Notes: a model not told the origin generated them from the letters alone. 64,000 nucleotides of DNA from Microbacterium azadirachtae (GCF_000956505.1 NZ_JYIX01000040.1:248001-312000); one strand, 5' to 3'; positions 8,819 to 18,210 are shown, counted from the first letter of the stretch. A program made the numbers and translations.

Positions 8819-9079
8819 TCAGGCGACGAGCGCCGCGTTGCCCGCGACGATCGTGAGGGAGTTGCCCTCCATCGAGACGAAGCCGTCCCGAGCGCTGGCG
8901 AGCACCTTGGTGCCGTCCAGCTGGGTGATGCGGACCTGACCCTCGGCGAGGATGGCCAGCACGGGCTCGTGCCCCGCCATGAAGCCCAGCTCGCCCTCGA
9001 CGGTCTTCGCGACGACGAGGCTGGCCTCACCGGTCCAGACCTCCGCATCGGCGGAGACGAGGCTGACGTGCAGCGCCAT
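8819..9079 (-). CDS. atpC: ATP synthase F1 epsilon subunit, short form
   Basis: An 86-residue epsilon subunit, part of the central stalk of F1Fo ATP synthase. It contains the N-terminal beta-sandwich only (LVSADAEVWTGEASLV ... GELGFMAGHEPVLAIL ... FVSMEGNSLTIVA). The usual family length is about 120-140 residues; the C-terminal helical hairpin that can inhibit ATP hydrolysis in other bacteria is absent. The stop is followed 13 bp later by the operon terminator, so no frameshifted remnant is hidden downstream. It starts 2 bp after the atpD stop, which implies translational coupling. Confidence 0.93.
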   Translation of the reverse strand: MALHVSLVSADAEVWTGEASLVVAKTVEGELGFMAGHEPVLAILAEGQVRITQLDGTKVLASARDGFVSMEGNSLTIVAGNAALVA

Positions 9080-9081
9080 GA

Positions 9082-10518
9082 TCAGGCGTTCTCCTTCTGG
9101 ATCCGAGCCCAGTTCTCCTCGACGTCCGAGAGCCCGCCGACGTTGAAGAAGGCCTGCTCGGCGACATGATCCATGTCTCCGCGGCAGATCGCGTCGAACG
9201 ACTCGATGGTCTCCTTGAGCGGAACCGTGGAGCCCTCGACACCGGTGAACTTCTTCGCCATGTAGGTGTTCTGGGACAGGAACTGCTGGATGCGGCGCGC
9301 ACGGGCGACGACGATCTTGTCCTCTTCGGAGAGCTCGTCGACACCGAGGATCGCGATGATCTCCTGGAGCTCCTTGTTCTTCTGGAGGATCTGCTTGACC
9401 GTGGTGGCCACGCGGTAGTGGTCCTCGCCCAGGTAGCGGGGGTCCATGATCCGCGAGGTCGAGGTCAGCGGGTCGATCGCCGGGTACAGACCCTTCGACG
9501 CGATCTCACGCGAGAGCTCGGTCGTCGCGTCGAGGTGCGCGAACGTCGTGGCCGGGGCCGGGTCGGTGTAGTCGTCGGCCGGCACGTAGATCGCCTGCAG
9601 CGAGGTGATCGAGTGGCCACGGGTCGAGGTGATGCGCTCCTGGAGCACACCCATCTCGTCCGCGAGGTTCGGCTGGTAACCCACGGCGGACGGCATGCGG
9701 CCGAGCAGCGTGGAGACCTCGGAACCGGCCTGCGTGAAGCGGAAGATGTTGTCGATGAAGAGCAGCACGTCCTGCTTCTGCACATCGCGGAAGTACTCCG
9801 CCATGGTCAGGGCCGACAGGGCGACGCGCAGACGCGTTCCCGGCGGCTCGTCCATCTGGCCGAAGACGAGGGCGGTCTTGTCGAAGACGCCCGCCTCCTC
9901 CATCTCGGCGATGAGGTCGTTGCCCTCACGGGTGCGCTCGCCGACACCGGCGAACACCGACACACCACCGTGGTCCTGCGCGACGCGCTGGATCATCTCC
10001 TGGATGAGGACGGTCTTGCCGACGCCCGCGCCGCCGAACAGGCCGATCTTTCCACCCTGCACGTACGGGGTGAGGAGGTCGATCGACTTGATGCCGGTCT
10101 CGAACATCGTGGTCTTCGACTCGAGCTGGTCGAAGTTCGGGGCCTTGCGGTGGATCGGCCAGCGCTCGGTGATCTCGATCTGCTCGCCGGGCTCGGCGTT
10201 CAGGACCTCGCCGATCACGTTGAAGACCTTGCCCTTGGTGACGTCGCCGACGGGGACCGAGATGGCCTCACCGGTGTCGCGCACTTCCTGACCGCGGACC
10301 ATGCCGTCGGTGGGCTTGAGCGAGATCGCGCGGACGAGGTCGTCCCCGAGGTGCTGCGCGACCTCGAGCGTGATCTCGGTCGACTCCTCGCCGATGGTGA
10401 TCGTCGTCTTGAGTGCGTTGTAGATGTCGGGGATCGAGTCGTGCGGGAACTCGATGTCGACGACCGGGCCGGTGACGCGAGCAACGCGGCCGACGACCGT
10501 CGTAGCGGTGGCAGTCAT
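9082..10518 (-). CDS. atpD: ATP synthase F1 beta subunit
   Basis: The 478-residue catalytic subunit of the F1 sector. The P-loop reads GGAGVGKTVLI and Walker B LLFIDNIFRFTQ; the ALSALTMAEYFRD and PSAVGYQPNLADEMG stretches are near invariant in beta subunits. Length is normal. It lies between atpG and atpC in the standard operon order. The ATG is preceded by AGGAGAGAG at somewhat long spacing. Confidence 0.98.
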   Translation of the reverse strand: MTATATTVVGRVARVTGPVVDIEFPHDSIPDIYNALKTTITIGEESTEITLEVAQHLGDDLVRAISLKPTDGMVRGQEVRDTGEAISVPVGDVTKGKVFNVIGEVLNAEPGEQIEITERWPIHRKAPNFDQLESKTTMFETGIKSIDLLTPYVQGGKIGLFGGAGVGKTVLIQEMIQRVAQDHGGVSVFAGVGERTREGNDLIAEMEEAGVFDKTALVFGQMDEPPGTRLRVALSALTMAEYFRDVQKQDVLLFIDNIFRFTQAGSEVSTLLGRMPSAVGYQPNLADEMGVLQERITSTRGHSITSLQAIYVPADDYTDPAPATTFAHLDATTELSREIASKGLYPAIDPLTSTSRIMDPRYLGEDHYRVATTVKQILQKNKELQEIIAILGVDELSEEDKIVVARARRIQQFLSQNTYMAKKFTGVEGSTVPLKETIESFDAICRGDMDHVAEQAFFNVGGLSDVEENWARIQKENA

Positions 10519-10541
10519 ATTTCGTCTCTCTCCTGAGGGTC

Positions 10542-11441
10542 TTACTTGCTCGACGCCAGCGCGTCGGCGCCGCCGACGATCTCGGCGATCTGCTGCGTGA
10601 TCTCCGCCTGGCGCGCGTTGTTGCGCAGGCGGGTGTAGTCGGTGATGAGCTTGTCGGCGTTGTCGCTGGCCGACTTCATCGCCTTCTGCGTCGCGGCCTG
10701 CTTGGCGGCGGACGACTGCAGGAGGGCGTTGAAGACGCGGCTCTGGATGTATACCGGCAGGATCGCGTCGAGCACCGTCGCCGCATCCGGCTCGAACTCG
10801 TACAGCGGGTAGACGGCGCCCGAGGTGTCGGCCTCGTCCGCCTCCGCGATCTCCAGCGGAAGCAGGCGCACCGTCTCGGGCGACTGCGTCATCATGCTGA
10901 CGAAGCGGTTGTACACGAGGTGGATCTCGTCCACGCCGCCCTGCTCGCCACCGCGCTCGAACGCCTCCAGCAGCGCGGCGGAGATGGCCTCCGCCGTGTG
11001 GAAGGAGGGCGTGTCGGTGTCACCGGTCCACTCCGCGGCGGCCTCGAGGCGCCGGAACTGGAAGTAGCCGACGGCCTTGCGGCCGACGAGGTAGAACACC
11101 GGCTCGCGCCCTTCCGAGCGCAGGAGCTCTGCGAGCTCCATGGCCTCGCGCAGGATCTGCGAGTTGAACGCGCCGGCCAGTCCCCGGTCGCTCGAGAAGA
11201 CCACGACGGCGGAGCGGCGGATCGTCTCGGGCTCACGGGTGAGCGGGTGGTCGACGTTGGAGTGCGTCGCGACGGCGGACACGGCCCTCGTCACGGCCCG
11301 CGCGAAGGGCGAGGACGCGTTGACGCGCGCCATCGCCTTCTGGATGCGCGAAGCCGCGATGAGTTCCATCGCCTTCGTGATCTTCTTGGTCGTCTGAGCA
11401 GAAGAGATCTTCTGCTTGTAGACCCTGAGTTGTGCGCCCAT
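10542..11441 (-). CDS. atpG: ATP synthase F1 gamma subunit
   Basis: The 299-residue rotor shaft of F1. The N-terminal coiled-coil helix (QLRVYKQKISSAQTTKKITKAMELIAASRIQKA) and C-terminal helix (KSASDNADKLITDYTRLRNNARQAEITQQIAEIVGGA) that form the shaft are both present. The central part contains SSDRGLAGAFNSQILR, typical of gamma. Located between atpA and atpD. Confidence 0.97.
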   Translation of the reverse strand: MGAQLRVYKQKISSAQTTKKITKAMELIAASRIQKAMARVNASSPFARAVTRAVSAVATHSNVDHPLTREPETIRRSAVVVFSSDRGLAGAFNSQILREAMELAELLRSEGREPVFYLVGRKAVGYFQFRRLEAAAEWTGDTDTPSFHTAEAISAALLEAFERGGEQGGVDEIHLVYNRFVSMMTQSPETVRLLPLEIAEADEADTSGAVYPLYEFEPDAATVLDAILPVYIQSRVFNALLQSSAAKQAATQKAMKSASDNADKLITDYTRLRNNARQAEITQQIAEIVGGADALASSK

Positions 11442-11462
11442 AGCTCTGAGAATCCCCCGCGA

Positions 11463-13103
11463 TTACGCGCGGCGGCCCTTGACGATCTTCTCCTGGTTCA
11501 CGTCGTCGACGTCCGCGGCGCTGTGCTCCTCGTGGCCGGGAGCGCTGATGCCGTGGCCCTTGCCGCCCTGGAACTCGAGGAGGAAGGCGTCGGTGGCCTT
11601 CTCCAGCTCCGCGACCGTGTCGTCATCGAGGACGTTCGTCTCGCGGAGGGTGTCGAGCACCTTGGTGTTGCGACGCAGGTGATCCAGCAGCTCGCGCTCG
11701 AAGCGCAGCACGTCCTCGACCTCGAGCGTGTCGAGCTTGCCCTTGGTTCCGGCCCAGATCGAGACGACCTGCTCCTCGACCGGGTAGGGCGAGTACTGCG
11801 GCTGCTTGAGCAGCTCGGTCAGACGCGCACCGCGAGCCAGCTGACGGCGCGAGGCCTGGTCCAGGTCGGATGCGAACATCGCGAAGGCCTCGAGCGAGCG
11901 GTACTGCGCGAGCTCGAGCTTCAGCGTTCCGGAGACCTTCTTGATCGACTTGACCTGGGCGTCACCACCGACGCGGGACACCGAGATGCCCACGTCGACA
12001 GCCGGACGCTGGTTCGCGTTGAACAGGTCGGACTGCAGGAAGATCTGGCCGTCGGTGATCGAGATCACGTTGGTCGGGATGTACGCCGAGACGTCGTTGG
12101 CCTTGGTCTCGATGATGGGCAGGCCCGTCATCGAACCGGCGCCGAGCTCGTCGGACAGCTTCGCGCAGCGCTCCAGCAGACGGGAGTGCAGGTAGAAGAC
12201 GTCGCCCGGGTAGGCCTCGCGGCCCGGCGGACGGCGCAGCAGCAGCGACACGGCGCGGTACGCCTCGGCCTGCTTCGACAGGTCGTCGAAGATGATCAGG
12301 ACGTGCTTGCCGCCGTACATCCAGTGCTGGCCGATGGCCGAACCGGTGTAGGGCGCGAGGTACTTGAAGCCGGCCGGGTCGGACGCCGGGGCGGCGACGA
12401 TGGTCGTGTACTCCAGGGCGCCGGCCTCTTCCAGCGCGCCCTTCACGGAGGCGATGGTCGAGCCCTTCTGGCCGATCGCGACGTAGATGCAGCGGACCTG
12501 CTTGTTGACGTCGCCCGACTCCCAGTTGGCCTTCTGGTTGATGATCGTGTCGATCGCGATCGCGGTCTTACCGGTCTGGCGGTCGCCGATGATCAGCTGG
12601 CGCTGGCCGCGGCCGACCGGGATCATCGCGTCGATGGCCTTGATGCCGGTCTGCATCGGCTCGTGCACGCTCTTGCGCTGCATGACGCCGGGCGCCTGCA
12701 GCTCCAGGGCGCGGATGCCCTCCGAGGCGATCTCACCGAGACCGTCGATCGGGTTGCCGAGCGGGTCGACCACGCGGCCGAGGTAGCCGTCGCCGACCGG
12801 GACGGAGAGCACCTCACCGGTGCGGGTGACCTCCTGGCCGGCCTCGACACCGGAGAACTCGCCGAGGACGACGACACCGATCTCGTGCTCGTCCAGGTTC
12901 AGCGCGAGTCCCTTGGTGCCGTCGGCGAAGGTCACGAGCTCGTTCGCCATGACGCCGGGCAGGCCCTCGACGTGCGCGATGCCATCCGCTGCGTCGATGA
13001 CGGTGCCGACCTCGGTCGCCACGCCGCCCGTGGGCTCGTACGCGGCGACGAAGTCCTTCAGCGCGTCACGGATGACGTCGGGGCTGATCGAAAGTTCTGC
13101 CAT
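11463..13103 (-). CDS. atpA: ATP synthase F1 alpha subunit
   Basis: The 546-residue regulatory/structural F1 subunit. The P-loop GDRQTGKTAI and the segments GRVVDPLGNPIDGLG and SVSRVGGDAQVKSIKKVSGTLKLELAQYR identify alpha. The ATG follows AAAGGGAAGACA. The C-terminal tail after GHGISAPGHEE is charged and runs about 25 residues beyond the core. Confidence 0.98.
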   Translation of the reverse strand: MAELSISPDVIRDALKDFVAAYEPTGGVATEVGTVIDAADGIAHVEGLPGVMANELVTFADGTKGLALNLDEHEIGVVVLGEFSGVEAGQEVTRTGEVLSVPVGDGYLGRVVDPLGNPIDGLGEIASEGIRALELQAPGVMQRKSVHEPMQTGIKAIDAMIPVGRGQRQLIIGDRQTGKTAIAIDTIINQKANWESGDVNKQVRCIYVAIGQKGSTIASVKGALEEAGALEYTTIVAAPASDPAGFKYLAPYTGSAIGQHWMYGGKHVLIIFDDLSKQAEAYRAVSLLLRRPPGREAYPGDVFYLHSRLLERCAKLSDELGAGSMTGLPIIETKANDVSAYIPTNVISITDGQIFLQSDLFNANQRPAVDVGISVSRVGGDAQVKSIKKVSGTLKLELAQYRSLEAFAMFASDLDQASRRQLARGARLTELLKQPQYSPYPVEEQVVSIWAGTKGKLDTLEVEDVLRFERELLDHLRRNTKVLDTLRETNVLDDDTVAELEKATDAFLLEFQGGKGHGISAPGHEEHSAADVDDVNQEKIVKGRRA

Positions 13104-13152
13104 TGTCTTCCCTTTGTGTATGGGTGCGCGGCTTCCCGCGCGAAGTCGTGTT

Positions 13153-13941
13153 TCAGCCCGCGAGCTTGTGCCGGAGATCGGCGAGGCGGGCGGAGATGCT
13201 GCCGTCGATGACGACGTCCGCGACCTGCACGCGCAGGCCTCCGACGACGGAGGAGTCGAGCACCTCGTTCAGCGCGATCTGGCGGCCGTAGCGACCGGCC
13301 AGCACTGCGCGGAGGCGGTCGCGCTGCGGAGCGCTCAGCGGGGTGGCGGTGTGCACGGTCGCGACGATCCGGTCGCGCTGCGTGGACACGATGCGCATCG
13401 CCCTGCTCAGCAGCCGGCGCACGCGACGGCCGCGCTGCTGGCGCACCAGCGAGGTGAGGATCAGCGACGTGGCCGGGTGCAGGCTCGCACCGACCAGCTT
13501 CTGCACGAGCGCGGCCTTGCCCTCGCCGCCGCCCAGGCGGCTGCCCAGGGCGAGTTCGAGGTCGGCATTGTCGGCCACCAGGCGCGAGACCGAGAACAGC
13601 TCGCCCTCGATGTCGGCATCGGGTGCGGCGATCGCCGCGGCACGCACGGCCAGCTCTTCCACGCCGTCGACCAGGTCGGCGGCGGAGGACCAGCGCTGCG
13701 AGACCGCGACGGTCAGCACCTGCTGCGCAGGCGCCGACGCGCCGGCGAAGACGCGCGACACGAGTGCCGCGCGCGCCTCGACCGGAGCGGACGGATCGGC
13801 GAGCGCGCCGCTCAGCGCGGAGGTCTCACCGATCAGGCGCGTGGCGGAGAACAGGTCTCCGGCGACGTCGAGGGTGATCCCCTGCGCGGCGGTCAGAGCA
13901 CTGCTCGACGCCTCGAGGGCCTGAGCGGTCGCGCTGCCCAT
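13153..13941 (-). CDS. atpH: ATP synthase F1 delta subunit, actinobacterial long form
   Basis: A 262-residue peripheral-stalk subunit (OSCP type). The C-terminal half (LRAVLAGRYGRQIALNEVLDSSVVGGLRVQVADVVIDGSI) is the typical delta signature. The protein is about 80 residues longer than the roughly 180-residue proteobacterial form, as in other actinobacteria. Its ATG overlaps the atpF stop by one base (TAATG), so the two are translationally coupled. Confidence 0.93.
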   Translation of the reverse strand: MGSATAQALEASSSALTAAQGITLDVAGDLFSATRLIGETSALSGALADPSAPVEARAALVSRVFAGASAPAQQVLTVAVSQRWSSAADLVDGVEELAVRAAAIAAPDADIEGELFSVSRLVADNADLELALGSRLGGGEGKAALVQKLVGASLHPATSLILTSLVRQQRGRRVRRLLSRAMRIVSTQRDRIVATVHTATPLSAPQRDRLRAVLAGRYGRQIALNEVLDSSVVGGLRVQVADVVIDGSISARLADLRHKLAG

Positions 13942-14495
13942 TACTTCGCCGCCTCGGAGGCTTCGAGGTCCGCCAGGAAGCGGTCCACGACAGCCGTCGC
14001 GCGTGCGTCGTCGGAGAGAGTCTCGCCCACCACGCCACCGGCGAGGTCGAGGGCGAGGCCGCCCACCTCGTTGCGGAGCGAGACGAACGCGGTCTGGCGC
14101 TCTGCCTCGATCTGCGCGTGTGCGGCTGCGGTCGTCCGTGCGGCCTCGGCGACAGCGGTCTCCTTGGCCTCGGCGACGATCTTCTTGCCGTCCTCACGGG
14201 CGGTCTCGCGGATCGTGCCGGCCTCGGTGCGGGCCTCGGCGAGCTGGCGGGTGTACTCCTCCAGCGCGGCCTCGGCCTGCTTCTGAGCCTCGTCAGCCTT
14301 CGCGATGTTGCCCTCGATGGCGGCGGAGCGCTCGTCGAGCATCTTCGTGAAGCGGGGAAGGGCGACCTTCCACACCACGAAGAGGATGAGCAGGAAGAAC
14401 ACGGCCGACCAGACGAGGTCATAGACCTCGGGCAGGATCGGGTTCTTCGGAGTCTCACCCTCAGCCGCGAGGCGCGTGACAAGAGCGTTCAGCAT
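13941..14495 (-). CDS. atpF: ATP synthase Fo b subunit
   Basis: The 184-residue peripheral-stalk subunit. One membrane helix lies near the N-terminus (about residues 28-45, LVWSAVFFLLILFVVWKVALPRF) followed by a long charged coiled coil rich in Ala, Glu, Lys and Gln. The ATG has an excellent AAGGAG upstream. It is not fused to delta, unlike the mycobacterial b-delta fusion. Confidence 0.95.
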   Translation of the reverse strand: MLNALVTRLAAEGETPKNPILPEVYDLVWSAVFFLLILFVVWKVALPRFTKMLDERSAAIEGNIAKADEAQKQAEAALEEYTRQLAEARTEAGTIRETAREDGKKIVAEAKETAVAEAARTTAAAHAQIEAERQTAFVSLRNEVGGLALDLAGGVVGETLSDDARATAVVDRFLADLEASEAAK

Positions 14496-14523
14496 CCTGT
14501 CTCCTTCGGGATTCGAGTGCGGA

Positions 14524-14760
14524 TTACGGGAAGGGGATGAAGCCGACGGCGATGCCGACGAACGCGAGCGCCTCGGTGAAGGCGATACCGATCCACATCA
14601 GAACCTGCAGGCGACCGGCCAGCTCGGGCTGACGGGCGACACCCTCGATCGTCTTTCCGACGACGATGCCCACGCCGATGGCCGGGCCGATGGCGGCGAG
14701 GCCGTAGCCGATTGCCGCGAGGTTGCCGTTGACTGCTGCGAGAACCGTAGTAGCGTCCAC
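14524..14760 (-). CDS. atpE: ATP synthase Fo c subunit (GTG start)
   Basis: A 78-residue, two-helix proteolipid that forms the rotor ring. Helix 1 is the glycine/alanine-rich segment NLAAIGYGLAAIGPAIGVGIVVG. The loop carries ARQPELAGRLQ, and helix 2 contains the ion-carrying Glu63 in GIAFTEALAF. I set the start at GTG (VDATTVLAAV) because AAAGGAAAAACCC precedes it and the length then fits the family; the longer open frame upstream is a basic, low-complexity shadow. Confidence 0.95.
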   Translation of the reverse strand: MDATTVLAAVNGNLAAIGYGLAAIGPAIGVGIVVGKTIEGVARQPELAGRLQVLMWIGIAFTEALAFVGIAVGFIPFP

Positions 14761-14809
14761 GGGTTTTTCCTTTCGTTGTGGGCGGCAGGTTCGCCGCCCG
14801 CAGGGGTTG

Positions 14810-15628
14810 TCAGTGCTCTTCTGCGACCGCGAGCTGGATGTAGACCGCGGTGAGGACGGTGAAGACGTAGGCCTGGAGGACGGCGACCAGGATCTCGAAG
14901 ACCGTGAAGGCGCCGCCGAAGGCGAGAGTTCCCACGCCGAGCGCGGCCCAGCCGCCACCCGCCGTGAAGAAGAAGAACCAGGTCGCCGAGAAGCAGAGGA
15001 CCAGGAGCATGTGGCCGACGATCATGTTCATCAGCAGTCGCAGCATCAGAGTGACGGGACGCAGGATGAACGTCGACACGAGCTCGATGATCGCGACGAT
15101 GGGGAGCGCGAAGCCGGGAACGCCCTGCGGGAACAGCGAGTTCTTGAAGAAGCGCCAGCCGTTGCGGCGGATTCCCGCGTAGATGAAGGTCACGTAGCTG
15201 ACCACCGCCAGCGTGAGCGGCACGGCGGCCACGCTGGATCCCGCGATGTTCAGGAACGGGATGATGCCGGTGATGTTGAAGAACAGCACCATGAAGAAGA
15301 TCGTGGTGAGGATCGGCAGGAACCGGTCGCCGTCCTTGCGGCCGAGCAGGTCATGCGCCACATTGGTCCGGACGAAGCCGAGACCCATCTCGACCACGCT
15401 CTGGAAGCGACCGGGAATGATCTTCATGCGGCGGGTGCCGAGCACGAGGATCAGGATGATCGCGAGAGTCGAGATGGCCTGCACCAGCGTGATACGGTGC
15501 ACGGTCAGACCGAAGATGTTGAACAGTTCGCCGGGGAAGAACTCGTCGATCGACGGACCGTGGAACCCGCCGTTGTCGGCCAGTCGAGGGATCATGGTCG
15601 CAGCAAGATTAAACAGCGCGGGCTCCAA
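14810..15628 (-). CDS. atpB: ATP synthase Fo a subunit
   Basis: A 272-residue polytopic membrane protein forming the proton half-channels. The essential arginine lies in the helix ILRPVTLMLRLLMNMIVGHML, and the C-terminal helices VFEILVAVLQAYVFTVLTAVYIQLA are standard. The N-terminal FHGPSIDEFFP is typical of actinobacterial AtpB. The longest start is TTG at 15628 without a strong ribosome site; ATG at 15595 is the alternative, so the N-terminus is uncertain by 11 residues. Confidence 0.96.
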   Translation of the reverse strand: MEPALFNLAATMIPRLADNGGFHGPSIDEFFPGELFNIFGLTVHRITLVQAISTLAIILILVLGTRRMKIIPGRFQSVVEMGLGFVRTNVAHDLLGRKDGDRFLPILTTIFFMVLFFNITGIIPFLNIAGSSVAAVPLTLAVVSYVTFIYAGIRRNGWRFFKNSLFPQGVPGFALPIVAIIELVSTFILRPVTLMLRLLMNMIVGHMLLVLCFSATWFFFFTAGGGWAALGVGTLAFGGAFTVFEILVAVLQAYVFTVLTAVYIQLAVAEEH

Positions 15629-15716
15629 CTTCGGGGCACCGGGGGCTACCGGGGCGTCGGTCGATGTGCTTCACAGCGCAGCGCTCGCGTAACGAGCGGG
15701 CTCGGGTTCCAGCCTA

Positions 15717-16268
15717 TCAGACCCGTGAGTTGCCTGAATCCCCGTCCGGAGCCTGCTGGGAGGCGGTTCCAGACCCCGGGGCGACGTCTTCGGGAGCGAC
15801 GGTCGGCAAGGACGCGTCGCTGACCACGGGCAGACGCATCTTCAGGAACACGACGGCGTCGATCGCGAGCGAGACCACCACCCCCGCCAGCAACGCCCAG
15901 AAGAAGATGATCGGCTCCAGCCAGGGTTGCCCGCGCAGCACGAGGATGAGCACGAAGAACAGCCCGAGCTTGAGGAACCAGCCGCCCATCACGATCGCGA
16001 AGAACAGCTGCACGTACAGCTCCTGCCCGAACCAGCGGTTCGCGATGAGGATGCTGGCGGCGGTGATCGCGCCGAAGAGCACGGCGATGAGCGCGCCGAT
16101 CAGGCCGCTCCACACTCCGGGGGCGCCCTTGAGCACTCCCCCGATGACCCCGGCGACGACCCCGAGCACGACGGCGGCGGCACCGGACGCGATGAATGCG
16201 GTGCGCAGGATCGGCGTGCTGGTCACGGGGTTCGATCCGGAGGAGGGCTGGTGGCTCGCGGAGCTCAT
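15717..16268 (-). CDS. AtpI-like membrane protein upstream of the ATP synthase operon
   Basis: A 183-residue protein with four predicted membrane helices (about residues 24-47, 54-75, 86-110 and 117-141) and polar tails. Its position directly upstream of atpB, where actinobacteria usually carry atpI, suggests an assembly or accessory role for the c ring. Sequence similarity to AtpI is weak by eye, so the name rests on context. Its start overlaps the stop of the wecA-like gene (ATGA), which places it in that transcript. The C-terminal 35 residues are Pro/Ser/Asp-rich and probably disordered. Confidence 0.7.
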   Translation of the reverse strand: MSSASHQPSSGSNPVTSTPILRTAFIASGAAAVVLGVVAGVIGGVLKGAPGVWSGLIGALIAVLFGAITAASILIANRWFGQELYVQLFFAIVMGGWFLKLGLFFVLILVLRGQPWLEPIIFFWALLAGVVVSLAIDAVVFLKMRLPVVSDASLPTVAPEDVAPGSGTASQQAPDGDSGNSRV

Positions 16269-17410
16269 TTCGATTCCTTCTGGGTGGCGCGCGGGCGCGA
16301 CGGGATGAGGGTGACGACGAGGCAGGCCGCGGCCCCGACGATGCCGAAGACCACGCCGGCCGCATACTCGCCGTACCAGCCCTCGCGGGAGCCGATGTAC
16401 ATCAGCAGCACGGCGATCGAGATGATCGCGGTCCAGGCGTAGAAGATGAGGACGGCGTCGCGTCCGCGGTGCCCCAGGTCCAGCATGCGGTGGTGCAGGT
16501 GCTTGCGATCAGGGGAGAACGGCGACTTGCCCGCGCCCATGCGGCGCAGCACCGCGAGGCCGAAGTCGAGCAGCGGCAGCAGCACGACCACGACGGGCAG
16601 CAGGATCGGAATGAACGCGCCGAGCAGCTGGGAGCGCCCGATCTGCGCGTTCGTGAGCACGGCGGGGTTCAGCTGACCGGTGATGGCGACGGCGCTCGTG
16701 GCCATCAGCAGCCCGATCACGAGGGCTCCGGAGTCGCCCATGAACAGCTTCGCGGGGCTCCAGTTCATCGGCAGGAAGCCGATGCACGCCCCGATCAGCA
16801 CGGCCGCGATGAACGGGGCGAGGCTGAAGTAGCTGGACTGGCCGATGTCGCGGGCGATGATGTACGAGTACGCGAAGAACACGCCGTTCGCGATGAGGCA
16901 GACGCCGGCGACGAGCCCGTCGAGGCCGTCGATGAAGTTCACCGCGTTCATGACGATGACGATCGCGAGCATCGTGATCACGATGCTCAGCCAGTTGGAT
17001 CCGATCACGGGCTCCGCGAGAGGCAGCGAGGCGATCTGCAGGCCGCCGACGATCGTGACCAGACCGGCCGCCAAGAACTGCGCGCCGAGTTTGATCATCC
17101 AGTCCAGATCCCACAGGTCATCGATCACGCCGACGATCGCGATGAGCAGGACCGCGCCGAGCACCGACCACATCGTCTGCGGCTGCGCCCAGATGATGTG
17201 GAAGAACGGGCTCGCCGCGCTCGCGGCGAAGGCGGCGAGGATGCCGAGCAGCATCGCCACTCCCCCGAGCCGCGGCGTCGGCGTGGTGTGCACGTCGCGC
17301 TCGCGGATGCCGGGGTACAGCTTGAACCGCAGGCTCAGCTGCCACACGGCCCACGAGCACGCCAGGGTCACGGCGGCCGTGAGGATCACGGTGAACAGGT
17401 ACTGCTTCAC
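16265..17410 (-). CDS. wecA: Polyprenyl-phosphate GlcNAc-1-phosphate transferase (WecA/TagO/MraY family)
   Basis: A 381-residue integral membrane enzyme with around ten or eleven helices. It transfers a sugar-1-phosphate, probably GlcNAc-1-P, from UDP-sugar to decaprenyl phosphate, the first step of cell-wall polymer synthesis. Family motifs present are DVHTTPTPRLGGVAM, GVIDDLWDLDW (DDxxD), AVNFIDGLDGLVAG, FMGDSGAL and the cytosolic HHRMLDLGH loop. Substrate choice between GlcNAc and another sugar is not decided by sequence. It is followed by the AtpI-like gene with a 4-bp overlap and preceded by tsaC. Confidence 0.92.
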   Translation of the reverse strand: MKQYLFTVILTAAVTLACSWAVWQLSLRFKLYPGIRERDVHTTPTPRLGGVAMLLGILAAFAASAASPFFHIIWAQPQTMWSVLGAVLLIAIVGVIDDLWDLDWMIKLGAQFLAAGLVTIVGGLQIASLPLAEPVIGSNWLSIVITMLAIVIVMNAVNFIDGLDGLVAGVCLIANGVFFAYSYIIARDIGQSSYFSLAPFIAAVLIGACIGFLPMNWSPAKLFMGDSGALVIGLLMATSAVAITGQLNPAVLTNAQIGRSQLLGAFIPILLPVVVVLLPLLDFGLAVLRRMGAGKSPFSPDRKHLHHRMLDLGHRGRDAVLIFYAWTAIISIAVLLMYIGSREGWYGEYAAGVVFGIVGAAACLVVTLIPSRPRATQKESK

Positions 17411-17434
17411 GTCGTCGCTCTCCTCCGCCCTGGG

Positions 17435-18109
17435 TCAGGGCTGCTCGTCGAGCAGATCCCCGAGCACGCGGGCGAGCTCGTCACGGGAGATCGCGCCCTC
17501 GCGGAGCACGCGCACCTTGGCGTCCTCACCCCCGGGACGGACCAGAGAGGTGGCGTCGATGATCGTGGAGGCGACGCCGCGGGTCGAGGGTCCGGCGTCC
17601 AGGTAGACCTCAATGCTCTCGCCGAGCATGCTCCTCGCCGCCTCGAGCTCGACGGCGGCGGGCTCGCCGGTGAGGTTCGCGCTGGAGACCGCGAGAGGGC
17701 CGGTCTCCTCGAGCAGGGCGAGCGCGACGCGGTGGTCGGGCATGCGCACCGCGACGGTGCCGTGGGTCTCGCCGAGATCCCAGACCAGGGAGGGCTGCGA
17801 GGGCAGCACGATCGTGAGGCCCCCGGGCCAGAACTCGTCGACCAGGCGCTGCACGGGCTCCGGCACGGTCTCCACGAGGGCGGCGAGGGTGGCGGTGCTG
17901 CCGACCAGGACGGGGGGCGGCTGCTGGCGCCCTCGCCCCTTCGCGTCGAGCAGGCGCTGCACGGCGGTGGGGCTGAAGGCGTCGGCGCCCACGCCGTAGA
18001 CGGTGTCGGTGGGGAGCACGACCAGCTCACCGCGGCCGATGGCCAGACGGGCCTGGCGCATACCGGTGAGGATCTGATCCGCGTCGCGGCTATCGAAGAC
18101 TGAGGACAT
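17435..18109 (-). CDS. tsaC: L-threonylcarbamoyladenylate synthase (YrdC/Sua5 family)
   Basis: A 224-residue enzyme that makes threonylcarbamoyl-AMP from threonine, bicarbonate and ATP for the t6A37 modification of ANN-decoding tRNAs. The N-terminal LPTDTVYGVGADAF and the AKGRGRQQPPPVLVG stretch (usually KxR..K.P) and SSANLTGEPA are characteristic. It lacks the extra C-terminal Sua5 domain, so it is of the short TsaC type. Between prmC and the wecA-like gene, a common actinobacterial order. Confidence 0.92.
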   Translation of the reverse strand: MSSVFDSRDADQILTGMRQARLAIGRGELVVLPTDTVYGVGADAFSPTAVQRLLDAKGRGRQQPPPVLVGSTATLAALVETVPEPVQRLVDEFWPGGLTIVLPSQPSLVWDLGETHGTVAVRMPDHRVALALLEETGPLAVSSANLTGEPAAVELEAARSMLGESIEVYLDAGPSTRGVASTIIDATSLVRPGGEDAKVRVLREGAISRDELARVLGDLLDEQP

Positions 18110-18210
18110 GACCGGCCCAGTCTACGGGGCGCGGCGCGGTACGCCCTGAGCGGGGCACGCGAATCACCGCAGTCCGATCCCGGACCGGCGCCCTGCCGCG
18201 GCGGATCCGG

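Noticed and set aside
16196..18103. 635-codon plus-strand frame over the wecA-like and tsaC genes
   Set aside because: His/Asp/Arg-rich antisense shadow without motifs; the minus-strand genes are clear.
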